DNA of 64,000 nt, from positions 4,918,565 through 4,982,564 of the forward strand of contig JAKZAN010000001.1 of assembly GCA_023053545.1 (NCBI GenBank), given 5' to 3'. Shown here piece after piece: positions 52,484-62,869 of this stretch. Each line of letters starts with the position of its first letter. The stretch's first letter is position 1. This DNA comes from Lepidurus packardi. Lineage: Eukaryota; Arthropoda; Branchiopoda; Notostraca; Triopsidae. Below the pieces are notes generated by a model. It ran no database searches. It saw only the letters and a program-made list of their open reading frames with translations, and was not told the DNA's origin. The translations under genes were made by a program, and so were the position numbers.

Positions 52484-53847
52484 TTAACCAGCCATTTGCA
52501 AGGCAATGCGCTGCCGCTTTGCTTCTCCAAACTGCCGTGATGGTGCTTCCTGATGGCTGCCATCGGGTGGGTGGTTTTCGTCAATAGAGTTGCTGTCTAC
52601 GATGTCCGCATCAAAATCATCCGTCAAGTCATTGAATCGTATGCACAAATTGTGCAGTACACAACAAGAAATTATGAACTTGGTAATTTTATCAACAGAA
52701 TGGAATTCGAGGTGCATTAGTTGTCGGAATCTCTGCTTTAAGATTCCAAAGGCATTTTCAATTACGACCCTTGTTGAACATAGCTTGCGATTGAAGCCTT
52801 GCTGCTGAGGGGTCAAGTTTCCAAAATTTTTATAAGGAGTTAACAGCCATTCGGATAAAGGGTATGCTGAATCTCCTGAACAAAACTGTTAATATTTTAG
52901 TTACAGATTTAAACGTTTACCCAGAAGATGGTAATCCCCGCCGTTGCAGATTACCGGCAAGTCGTTCGAAATAAACGACAACTTGTAGACCCTGGCGTCA
53001 TGAATTTTACTGGAGGTTCCCGTGAATACGTCAATAAATGATTTGTTTGCATCGCAGATGCCTTGTAAAGTTACGGACAGCTGGTCATGACGATTTATGT
53101 ATGTTGACCGTATTTTATGGACAGGTTTTCTAATGGATATATAGCTTCCATCAATACACCCAAGCACACCGGGGAACCCAGAAATCTAGAAACATTTTCT
53201 GCATAGCCTCTTATGCTGTAATATATAAGTATTTACCCTTTGAAATTCGTCCGCTACTTTTTGTTTAGCTTCCGAAGTGCGAGGGAAACATATATATTCC
53301 GGAGCGATTTCAACCAGGAAATTCATTACTCTTTCTACTTGGTTAAACAAGGATGACTCTCCAATACCAAACCGCCCAGCGGTATCTCGCAGACACGATT
53401 TATTACCTGCAAACCTATAAAATCATCCCTTAAAATCTACATAGAAACATTTTAGGACATTACCATAAGAAAGACAAAATATGGTTGTCTGCTGAGTTTG
53501 GTGGGCTTCCCCCTTTTTCGCGACAATTCGGGTAATGCGAAGAATTGGCAAATAAGTAAATAAGCCGGTTACACACCCGCCGCGACATTCGGAAATTTTT
53601 CCTAAACTAAAAAGCAGTACTCTTAAACGGATAACGTAAACATATCATAACTATAATTTACCTCTTCTTCTGAGTACAACCCTATAATGAATTCGTAATT
53701 TTGTATTTTCGGCCTCGGAATTTTTGAATTAAAAAGTAGCACCGCAACAAGTTCGTCAGTATCACTTTCACTTGAACTAGATGATGAAATTTCCTCTAAA
53801 AGGAGATATTGTTTTTGTTTAACAGTGAGACTCATATTTGGCGCCAA
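52484..53847 (-). CDS. Harbinger H2 transposase (DDE_Tnp_4/HARBI1-like), multi-exon
   Basis: The N-terminal exon runs from 53847 or 53835 (Ser-rich, LLEEISSSSSSESDTDE). Later exon blocks are at about 53415-53235, 53187-52918 and about 52874-52484. Catalytic acids lie in GCIDGS, KIHDARVY and ENAFGILKQRFRQL. The Asp-rich tail ends in EAKRQRIALQMAG. No internal stop was noticed in the conserved blocks, so together with the intact Myb-like frame this element may be complete. Confidence 0.8.
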
Positions 53848-53905
53848 AAGTTACAGCACGTAAACCCAGCACTGACAAAATAGTCAGTGCAGCAAAAGTT
53901 GCCTT

Positions 53906-53991
53906 GTTGTCAACTGACTCAGTGCGCCCTGCCCCAGTTGAACACGTTGTTGTCAACTGACTCAGTGCGCCCTGCCCCAGTTGAACACGTT
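53906..53991. repeat. 43-bp tandem duplication near the right end of H2
   Basis: The unit beginning GTTGTCAACTGACTCAGTGC occurs twice at a 43-bp period (53906 and 53949). Each copy carries a CAGTTGAACACGTT motif like the terminal repeat. Confidence 0.9.
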
Positions 53992-54181
53992 CAGTGCTAC
54001 CGCACCGTACAGCACTTAGCAGTTGAATACGTTTCTGGCACTCAGTGCTAGGAAATGTTGCACCAGTGCTCCCAGTTGAAAACGCTATTAATTGTGTTCT
54101 TTTGCATTTTCTTGCATCATTGTACTGTAGCCTATTTCTTCATTAACATTTCCTATCACATGCTAGTACGGTCTGCCAGGG

Positions 54182-54430
54182 ATGTCCAGAAAATATAGAA
54201 AGGACTGGGAAGCCGACTTCCCATGGATGAAGAAGAGCTCTGATGGCACCGAAAGTGCGTATTGCATTTTGTGCCATTCAAACCTAAAAGCCCACAAGGG
54301 TTCTCTAGAGCAACACCAAAAGACTGCCTTGCACATAGCAAAAGACACTAGCAAGACCAGCAGTCAGGGGCAGTTATCATTCAAGCCAGTAGCTGTATCT
54401 AAAAATGACGAAGTTAAAAAAGCTCAGATA
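54182..54430 (+). CDS. hAT transposase BED-type zinc finger exon
   Basis: It starts at the ATG at 54182 and carries a C2H2 BED-like finger (YCILCHSNLKAHKGSLEQHQKTALH) that in hAT elements binds DNA at the ends. The exon is followed by GTATGT at 54431, a plausible donor. The interval 54431-54834 would be an intron and shows no other feature. Confidence 0.7.
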
Positions 54431-54834
54431 GGTATGTACTTTCCATTATATCCCGACCACGTTTTCCAGTTTTAAACCGTCAACCTGAGTCTGAGATAAC
54501 CAAGTTAACCCTACTTTACGCAAGCATGCATACAGTCCCAACCACTTTCTTGGTTTCTACCATTCTGCTGCGGAATTCATGACCAAACAAGCTGAAACCT
54601 AGCTTTACTTAATCTAGTCGAATTTATCCTACCTTAGACGCGCCATTGTTGTGGTCCCTTTTTCGGTTTAGATCGCTGTAATCGGCTTAGTGGTGCACTA
54701 CCATGTTTACTGGTTATATTTGCACGCTTGACGCGGTTAGAGAAAAAAATGGAAAAATGCGCCTAATAGAGGAAATGCAAGGTTGCAAGTGATGTTAAAT
54801 TTAGTTAGATTAATTTTTTCCTCCTGGAAAACGT

Positions 54835-56628
54835 TTGAAAACAAAAAAAAAATGGTCAGGGTTTAATGGAAAGAACTCTGAAACAGAAATGGCGCTGAAC
54901 GTATGTTGTCACTCCCCAATTTTGACTATGGACCATCTGGGTGAGATTGTTTCGCTTAATGGAAAAGGAAGCCGATGGGAAAGCCTGCGGATGCATAGGA
55001 CCAAATGCTCCCAGATCATCAAGAATGTGATCTCGAAAGCTCTTGAAGAAGAACTTGCCCAAGAGCTGAGAAATAAGAAGTTTTCGGTTCTCATTGATGA
55101 ATCGACAGATATCACAGCGGCTAAACATCTCTGCGTATGTGTGCGATACTATTCAGAAAAAGAGAATAGTATCCTTTATGATTATCTGGGTTTAATTCCT
55201 GTGTTATCGACAACAGGCGAAGCTCTTTTTCTTGTGTTGAAAGAAAAACTAAAATCTGTTGGGCTTTGTTTTTCTGATTGCATCGGCTATAGTTCTGATG
55301 GCGCGGCGAATGTTATTGGAACCCACAATTCAGTTTGGTCCCGAGTTAAGGCCGAAGCCCCAAATTGCGTTCAGCTCAGATGCATTTGCCACTCTCTGAA
55401 CCTCGTAGTGCAGCATGCCTTTGAGGTTATGCCATCCAGCATTGGATTTTTGTTGTCAGAAATCCCTGCTTTTTTTTCGAAAAGCCAGCTAAGGCGTGAG
55501 GATTTCCTTGGCTTATTCGAAGCAATGGACGTAAACAGCGAGAGGAAAGGTACTCCAACTCCGTTTCAAAAATACTCGGCTACTCGCTGGTTAGTTAGGG
55601 GTAAAGTTCTGTACAACTTGCTTGTAAACTGGCAAGAGTTGAAAGCTTATTTTAACCAAGTAGAACTCAAAGCTCCCGCTAGCGTGAGGTACAAGTGTTC
55701 GTCGATCAGCAATATGATGAAAGACGATTCTGTGTACCTCCTGATTGTGTTTCTAACGCCCCTCGTGAAAGAATTCGAACAAATTAATGCATTGTTCCAA
55801 AGTGCCAGTGTGGACCCCGAGAAGCTTCTCTTTGAGCTCTCTCTCCATCACAAAAGTGTGAAGGGGAGAGTTTTTGACACTAGAGGTTACCAAAAACCTC
55901 TTTCTCATATAGACTTCGGTGCGAAATTTTCCTCCGAATGTAAGATTTTTGTTCAAAAGCAAATTTGCGGCGCGAAAGAGGGCGCCGCGAAAGTAGTTGA
56001 AACCGTGCAGGCATGGTGTTTGAAGTTTCTGTTGGAACTAATCTCTCAGATGGAATCACGGTTACCTGAAAACAAAGAAGTATTTCGTGGCCTATCATAC
56101 TTATCTCCTAGTCGAGTTCTTTCACAGGTGGATAAAGTTGCTTTCTCTGAGCTACCCCTGACCCACCTAATGGGAACGAACGCTCAGATAATCGAAGACC
56201 AGTATAGAAAAATTAGTCTTGTAATCTGGTAAGAGACGGATCTTTTTAAAAATGTTGCCGTCCCTAGAGACGTAGTTGAGTTCTGGACGTCAATCAGAAG
56301 TTACCTGGACGTACAAGGACTTTTTGCATTCAGAGAGTTATCTGAATATTGCTTAGCCTGTTTATCGTTGCCAATTTCTAATGCTTTTGTAGAAAGAGTA
56401 TTTTCGCTAGTGACGTACGTAAAAAACAAACAACGCAATAGAATTGAGATTAAAATGCTTGACGCAATTGTTAGAATTAAGTCGTACCTTTCCAGTAGAA
56501 ATTTATGTTGTAGGGATTTTCAAGTGACGGCTGCAATGGTTCAGTACTTCAGCAACAATATGTACAACAATAATAATGAAGATGAAGTTGATGTTGAAGA
56601 CTTCGCGATTTTGGCACACTTCGAGTAG
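54835..56628 (+). pseudogene. hAT transposase catalytic and dimerisation regions, one internal stop
   Basis: The frame 54835-56231 covers the RNase H-like fold: first acid in LIDESTDITAAKH, second in IGYSSDGAANVIG, plus a CxxH block in LRCICHSLNLVVQHAF. A TAA at 56229-56231 interrupts it. The same frame continues to 56628 with the C-terminal hAT dimerisation block (EFWTSIRSYLDVQG, CLSLPISNAFVERVFS, with the catalytic Glu). TGGTAAGAG around the stop resembles a splice donor, but splicing there would remove the conserved block, so a nonsense mutation is favoured. It is similar in type to the host-domesticated ZNF862/C17orf113-like family. Confidence 0.78.
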
Positions 56629-57197
56629 TATTTTTTTTTATCCCTATAACACATTTACTGTCCATGTTTATAGAATCATTTGTTTTTTTCCTGCATGTAG
56701 CATGTATGTACGTAGATTTTGGTTAACTTGCTATGCCTGTATTTCTGCCTTTTGTTAACCCAGAAAAGCCCTCACTTGTGATATAATCTAAAATGAATCT
56801 CTTTAACGTGAAATTTTAATTGCGGTGCACACATGCCAGGAGCAAATTTGCATGGGTTCCAATTCCCAAAATATAATGATCTCGTTGTGATAATAAAGTA
56901 ACTTAATCAAATGTTGTATTATTTAGTTGGGGTTTGTATTCTATTTTGCTTAATGATGAGTATATCTTTATTCCTGACGATGATTTTTCCGACATTAATT
57001 TAATAGGAAAATAGGTCGCAGTGGTATCGCAGAAGTTTTCCACAACTTAGTGAAGTAATTGCTTTAGAAATTCGAATTTTAAACACTTTTTTAAAAAATG
57101 GTTTGTTTTTGGTTTGTTTTGGAAGGCCGGTGGTTTATTTTGGTTTGTTTTTCAAGTTACTTTGGTTTGCTGACTCAGAAAAAATCTGGCAACCCTG

Positions 57198-57435
57198 CCT
57201 CCGTGTTCCTTGCTCGGCGGACGGTTCCTTGCCAAGGATACCCGTCCGCCGAGCAATTCCCCCCCCCCCCCCCCCCCCCCAGCAGTCCGCAGCCGCCATC
57301 ACCGTCTATCGAGACCGAACCCACCCGAAGCCAGCGAAGCCCTAACCCGACCCCTCCCCTGTCCCTCCTCTCTAAACCTGTACCGACCCCGCTGATAGTT
57401 AGAGTGAAATACACAGAATAAACTGACTATCACAT
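57198..57435. other. Non-repeat flank with a cruciform hairpin and a poly-C tract
   Basis: A perfect 15-bp inverted repeat (57210-57224 and 57242-57256, TTGCTCGGCGGACGG) encloses a 17-base loop that itself contains CCTTGCCAAGG. A run of 22 C follows (57259-57280). The remaining Pro-codon-rich sequence to 57435 has no gene I recognise. Confidence 0.75.
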
Positions 57436-58357
57436 ATGTGAAGCAACCATGTCCCGCCTAATGGATAGAGCCCTTCTTTTCTAATGGAAGGAGCCCTTCT
57501 TAAACGAAGTGGCTCCAAAATTTATTTGTTTTCCGTGTACAGTAGAAGAACAAGAAACAGTATCGCATGATTTCTACAGAGTAAGCATTAGAGCATTATG
57601 TATGAAGAAGCAAGTTTCCAAAGCAAGTATTTGGTTCAGCTCGCCTTCATACTCGACGTGAGATCGGGTATTTCCAGTTCTTCTGTTGTTGTCTATAGCT
57701 GCCTTCTTTCGCCTCACTACGGTCTTATACCGTCTTTCTTCCAGGTTCTTGTTGATGATAATACTGTAGCCAGGTCATTCGAAATCGGTTCCCACATATT
57801 TCTTTTCCTTCGGAACTTTTTCATCGGGCCTACTTGTTCTATATATTGATTGTACTTATCCAATACAAATTTCGTCTCGCTTTCCGACCACTCGCATGCC
57901 GCCGGTTTTTTAGTCAGTTCAGGACTTCGGCTGTGGCTTCTTCTTCTCGTTCAATGATTCCTTGTTCTTCAAGGCATTTTCTTGACACAGCCTGCCCTTT
58001 GATTTCTCCTAACATATTTCCTAATCAATAAGAGGATATTTGCAAAACAGAATACCGAATATAGAATACCTTCAGCTAGCACTGAGCAAAGAAAATCGCT
58101 TCCTATCATTGCTAATCCCCTTCACTTGTACGTATAAATTCCTGAAAAACCGCCATTTATTTCAGTAAAAACTTCTAAAAAAACCGTAAGTTGCGCGGGC
58201 AAAAAGCATAAACAAGTATGGCTGCGGTTTACCCCTAAAGTTACCAGCGCTCTCCACTGGGAGTAGCGAATCCGAGATCTCACGGCGAATCTGCAGTTTC
58301 GGAGTGCGCTTTGCCAGAGTAGAGTGACACTCTCAGAGTGGCCAGTGAAAATCGGTA
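57436..58357. mobile_element. Harbinger relic, inverted, internally deleted, one end only
   Basis: 57436-57595 matches the H1 transposase exon (plus strand here, with a small tandem duplication around 57470-57500). The rest matches the H1 Myb-gene half in reverse. It ends in the H1-type terminal repeat at 58334-58357 (TACCG version). The other terminal repeat is missing. It is related to H1 but not a product of it. Confidence 0.85.
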
Positions 58358-59651
58358 TATATAACAGCTTACACAATGGACAATATAACCAAGGATTGCG
58401 TCTTTAAGAAATTGTGACGTGCTACCTCCTAGCGAGTCTACCCATAAGCGTATTCCTCTAGATAGAACTCAAGTTTTGAAGTGCCTTAATCTTAGGATCT
58501 TCATTTGCTCAAACTTGGAGTGTTAATAAAATTCAGGTTCTTCGTTATTTCTGCCCATCCTGACTAAAAACATATAACTACTTTAAGTGCGAAAATATTT
58601 ATTCAGTTATCTGCATGTTAGTTTCAAAAATACTTCTGCAACTTAATCCAAAATACTTCTGCAGAACTTTACATTGCAGCAATACATCCTCCAAATAGTT
58701 GTAGAAATTTGAAAGACCTGGAAAATCTGTCAAGAAAACACATCCTTTCCAATGCAGTTTATTTCTTCTGTTTTCCAGGCAGTAATACAGATCTAACTTT
58801 CTTCGCCTTGACACTTGAGCATTCTAGTTTGGACACAGAAAATGAGGCGGGATCTTAGGTGAAAAAACACGAAACTCCGCATCATCATTCAAAGTGCCAA
58901 CCGTCCTTCAAACGAAAAAGAAAAGAGTTGGAAAAGGAAGAGATATACAGCGGGGCACCTACTAGTCTTCTAAACTTCCAATAGGGAGTCAAATATGCTA
59001 AGTTGCTGTGGAAAAGCTTTTTCTTTCAATGTTTTCTTTCTTATCCTCTGGTGTGAACGTTTTTAGGTTTAAGGAACGAGTGCAATTGTCTAAAGGTGCA
59101 CACATATAAGCTTTTGGACTCAAAACATTTTTCCAAGCATGGGACACATACAGCAAAGGCAAGATCACACGCGAAGTCACCTAAACTTCGGTTTCTATTT
59201 CCCTTGCCCTGGCTAGTTTTGCAAGAAGAAAAATTAGCAAATTACTTGGTGGAACAGGAACCAAACAAAATCTACAAAACACAATTCTTCCGCTAAAAAA
59301 AAAACTTGGGGAAATAAATTATGAAATGCCCCCGTTTTTTTTCCACGTTAGAGAAACTAGAGAGACTAGTTCTTTATGTGTGTGAAAAAAACAATTACAA
59401 CTAAAGCTCATGTTGGGAGTACGGAATAAAAAACCCAATTATTAGACAAGATCTAAAAAAATCAGAGCACAATAAGGTAAAGCACGGTGAACCTGGAACT
59501 TAACCCCCACAAGCACGAAAAAGGTCACGACTGACCCTATTTTGAAGCACAAGTTATATGGAATCAATACTGTACGGAGATACTTTTTTTTTCTTTTTGC
59601 TTCTCACTCGTTTGCGCAAGTATTTTAAAGCACGTATTGCTTCTTTTCGCT
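58358..59651. other. Intergenic, no confident gene
   Basis: Short minus-strand frames occur at 58814-58599 and 59180-58998. Around 59000-59190 an out-of-track minus frame has C-x2-C-x12-C-x5-C spacing (CVPCLEKCF...), which could be a decayed zinc finger. I cannot support a gene. The 3' UTR of the Nudix gene probably extends into the right part. Confidence 0.5.
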
Positions 59652-62107
59652 TCAGGGCTTGAAATTATAGTTGGATTGCTTAGTATACAGCTTATGCAAG
59701 GGAATATGGAGTAACTCCACCAATTCAGGCAAATTCGGTTCTGAAAACGACTTAACATGAATATTCAAGATTTCACATACAGGCGTAGTTTTCTTACCGT
59801 TTTCAGAGTTAATAAAACCATGACGTATAAGAAAATCAAGGGTCACGGCACAGCTGGTGGTTTTGAATTCAGGGTATAGAATCCGTTCCATCACTTCCTA
59901 TGTTTGGAACAACATCAACAAGCAATAAATAAACAAAATAACAATAGACTAGTTTTGAAAAAATTTTTTCATGCCCGAAATTACCTTTACAGGCACTAGT
60001 TCAAAGCTCTCTACTTCCCCATCAGCATTGCAGGGCTCAAATTCAGGTGGTAATTCCAAGTCGAAGACAAATTCCGTGTTAGGGAATAAGCCTCGTTCGC
60101 TCTCAAAGTAAAACGAAACAGAACCGACAGATTTGAGCCTATTCTTCAACAGATCTTCTGGAATTGAAGCTTCTTCGGCTGCTTCTTTCAAGGCAGTCTC
60201 TATAATACTATGTCCAACTGATAATCCACCTCCCACCTATCAGAACATACCGAGAATTAGTTAAAGCTCCCGACAATCTTAGCTTATTGATACGAAACAC
60301 TCGTAGATGGCACTGATGTTTGTTATTGTTTTGCAAAAGCCTTATGTAAGAAAGTAAAAAAAGAAAAAGATAGCCAATTGTCGGCAAACTTTCGACGCTT
60401 GTTTGATTCTGGAAAGAACAATTTGTCATCCAGTTTGCTGTAGCAGCACAATATCCCAAATCAAGTCGTCGAACTTTTGGAACAAGATTTCTCGAAAACG
60501 GCTTGTCAGATTTGAAACCAATCTACAACAAAAGTTTTGTTTTGGTAGTAGCTTGTGCACAACCAATGTACAAGGTTTAGGCAACGTATTTCTCTTAGTT
60601 GCACATTTCCAATTTATTACTCCATGGAAAAATATGTACATTGGTTGTGCACTATCACTTAACAAGCTCAAGATAACTTTCAAAGAATTTTTTCGCCAAA
60701 TGCACTGGACTCTCAGAAAGTTGTTCCGAAATTCGCTATGCTAACCGCCTATACCGAGCGAAGGGGCACGGGGGCCTTAAAGAAAAAAAAAAAAAAGAAG
60801 AAAAAAATCGGTACGTTCTTGCACTCGCGAGGGGGCATCAGCATACCGAATTTGCACTAAAATGCACTGGACCAGTGCGCGAGTTATTATTAAAGCAAAA
60901 TCTTTACGCTTTTTGACCCTGCGCGGTTTATGACGACAGGAGCAGTACCTCCATTTAAAAGAGCGCTACTTGTGCACAATGTGCTTACGCACGTTAAGCA
61001 CTACTCTGTTTATTAGGATACTCGAGACGTTTTAATAACTCGGAAGTTTCTTTTTTACCATATTATCCAACGCCCCAGGCCAGGTCGGTTTAGTGACAGA
61101 CCGTTTCTGAAGCCAAACACAGAAGCCTAAAATAGGATGATGAGTATATCCGTTAATGTCCACTCCATATTGCCGCAACCCAAAGAGACCTACAAAAATT
61201 ATCCATAAAACACGTTGGAGAATCGTTCATTTGTAGATTTTACATGTAGCAGCGCGTTCCATTTTAAGCAACGGAGGATCAGCGAAGCCGTCACGAACTT
61301 CAAAACACTTTAGAAAACACAGAAAAATTACTTCCGCCCTAAAAATATAAAAACATTAAGTGAATGGCATTACCTCTTCTCTCCAGCCATTTAACGTAAT
61401 AAATGCTTTTTGTTCGCGCCATTGTCGTAATACAGCGTCCACTTGCTTACTTTTTTCCTCATAAGACGCTAAAGTCAAGTTCGGGTGCAGGAAAACCGCT
61501 CCAGACCCGATTTCGAAGACACGGGGGCTTTTTTTCATGGCTTCGACCACGGGGGGTGGGACCAACCCTACTTGGGTGCCAGCAACAAAGAGGGGCTTGC
61601 AATGCCTCACTTTATCTGTTGGGCAGAAAAAAAGCAAATTCTTAAAGAACTGAACAAGTATAACGGTTTTTGAATGAAAAAGTAGAGGCGATTAAATTTA
61701 CCATTTAAATAAAAACAGTTGAAATTATGAGCGAGATTCATAAACCTGGACATTTTATCAAGGGAAGATTCCAAATCGAACTTGCGATGAATGGATACAG
61801 TTTCAGGGGGTGTCAAAAGACTTGGCACATGATCTTGTATGGGAATGTCCTTTTCGTGGGCAGATGAGGAAGCTTTTAAAGGTTGAGATACATCTACATC
61901 GATGTTAACTGGACTAGAAGGAAGCGTCTCTGAAGAGCAACAATGCGAAGGACTAAGATCATTGACCACTTTGGGAACAGGCACACTGGCAGAAATATAG
62001 GCATCTAGTTCGATGGAAGGAAGGGAGGACCTGGCAGAGGACTGATCTAGCATTTCGACCTGCGACAAGTCGTGTCTCGTTAACACGTCACTTCGTCCAA
62101 CAAACAT
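59652..62107 (-). CDS. DUF4743-Nudix hydrolase, six exons, complete
   Basis: Exons on the minus strand: 62107-61702, 61615-61374, 61307-61244, 61189-61059, 60236-59985 and 59897-59652. All have GT-AG borders and phases that join to 447 codons including stop. Residues about 1-125 are Ser/Pro-rich and not conserved-looking. Residues about 130-280 are a DUF4743-like region (GAVFLHPNLTLASYEEKS, PPLLKMERAAT, GVDINGYTHHP, VWLQKRS). A Nudix box (GGGLSVGHSIIETALKEAAEEAS, Lys for the usual Arg) opens exon 5. Homologues such as yeast YJR142W and the N-terminal part of fission-yeast Tnr3 dephosphorylate damaged thiamine diphosphates. That role is inferred from family. The N-terminal start is the first ATG of the open exon and could be later. 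Confidence 0.88.
60237..61058 (-). other. Oversized intron 4 of the Nudix gene with inverted repeats
   Basis: It is 822 bp, while the other introns of this gene are 54-87 bp. It holds a perfect 18-bp inverted repeat (60555-60572 and 60635-60652, GTGCACAACCAATGTACA) and an A-rich run at about 60781-60807. Two copies of AAATGCACTGGAC lie near 60700 and 60862. An old small transposon insertion is likely. No coding sequence was recognised. Confidence 0.7.
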
Positions 62108-62869
62108 GGCCCAGTGTTTTTAGTACTCGAAAACCCAACTGTCTTCACTTCTTGATTGCTTAATGACCCTAAATGAGGCAGTTTCCATGCACTTTGTTGT
62201 TGTTTGGGAAGGGTAACCAATATAACGTCCTCAAACCCCGACTAATGCGCGTATTACGGCAGGAGGTGGGGCTTCATTTTGCGGCTTTGATCCCGTTCCT
62301 TGGCGGTGCTAAAAAACGAACCTTGAACGGAAAAAGATGCGCGAACGACTAGACGCCAAACGCGTCTATTGAAATTTAAATTGAACCTCAAGGTTCAATT
62401 TAAATTTAAAAGCCAACGGCCATACCACATTTAAATTTAAACTAACTCGATTTGTTTACACGAACTTACGCACGTGGAGATAAGTTTAATTAAATAAATT
62501 AAAATAATTAACCCGGTTCATAGAGAGAAGGTGTGTCCAACATTGGATAAAATTCTTCGTTCTATAAAATAAAATACATAACGTAAGTAGATCTCTAAAT
62601 CTCGCTTTGTTCACGTGCTAAGCTATTGTCCTATCTGTATCTTATCATTTTTTTTGTAAATCAGGAGTTCTATCTCAAGGTTCAAAGTTGAGTCTGGGCC
62701 CTTGAGGAAGGTTTGAGTACGTCTTAGTCTTCCTTCGTTTGCTTTCTCTTCACTTGTGGGAATCCAGTGTCACAATTCTAAGTTTGTGTGTTTTGATAAA
62801 ATTGAATAAGTAATTTCTCTAAATTTTGTTTGAATCATTTATAGAGCGTTTTGCTGTTAATAAGCAAAG
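62108..62869. promoter_or_regulatory. Divergent promoter region between Nudix gene and DHCR24
   Basis: The two start codons point away from each other across 762 bp. It contains a near-perfect AT-rich palindrome (arms 62372-62388 and 62391-62407, 2-bp centre), a second ATTTAAATTTAAA block near 62431, and two CACGTG E-boxes (62471-62476, 62612-62617). E-boxes are common in metabolic promoters. Their use here is inference. No TATA box is convincing. Confidence 0.55.

Larger units (their letters stand above)
50977..54087. mobile_element. PIF/Harbinger DNA transposon H2
   Basis: 3,111 bp with a TTA duplication (50974-50976 and 54088-54090) and terminal repeats TAGCGTTTTCAACTGGGA. The layout is the same as H1: a Myb-like gene (+) at the left and a DDE transposase (-) at the right. 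The terminal repeats are related to those of H1 but clearly diverged, so it is a sister family and not a copy. Confidence 0.92.
50425..57197 (+). mobile_element. hAT DNA transposon with a nested Harbinger
   Basis: Terminal inverted repeats CAGGGTTGCCAGAT stand at both ends. GGTTTGTTTTGG-like motifs cluster just inside both ends in the same orientation. The coding part is a BED-type zinc finger exon (54182-54430) and a hAT transposase (54835-56628, one stop). Harbinger H2 (50977-54087) sits in the 5' non-coding part. The 8-bp flanks (GTCTGGGC left, CCTCCGTG right) do not match, so the expected target duplication is absent. A T-run lies at about 50628-50648. Confidence 0.87.

Noticed and set aside
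56229-56231. The stop in the hAT transposase as an unannotated intron (TGGTAAGAG)
   Set aside because: The downstream same-frame sequence is the conserved dimerisation block, and splicing it out would remove the catalytic Glu.
57210-57256. Hairpin as a rho-independent terminator or tRNA
   Set aside because: Eukaryotic context, C-rich rather than T-rich downstream, and no tRNA boxes.
59000-59190. Zinc-finger gene on the minus strand
   Set aside because: One degenerate C-x2-C-x12-C-x5-C spacing without histidines, linker repeats or a supported exon structure.
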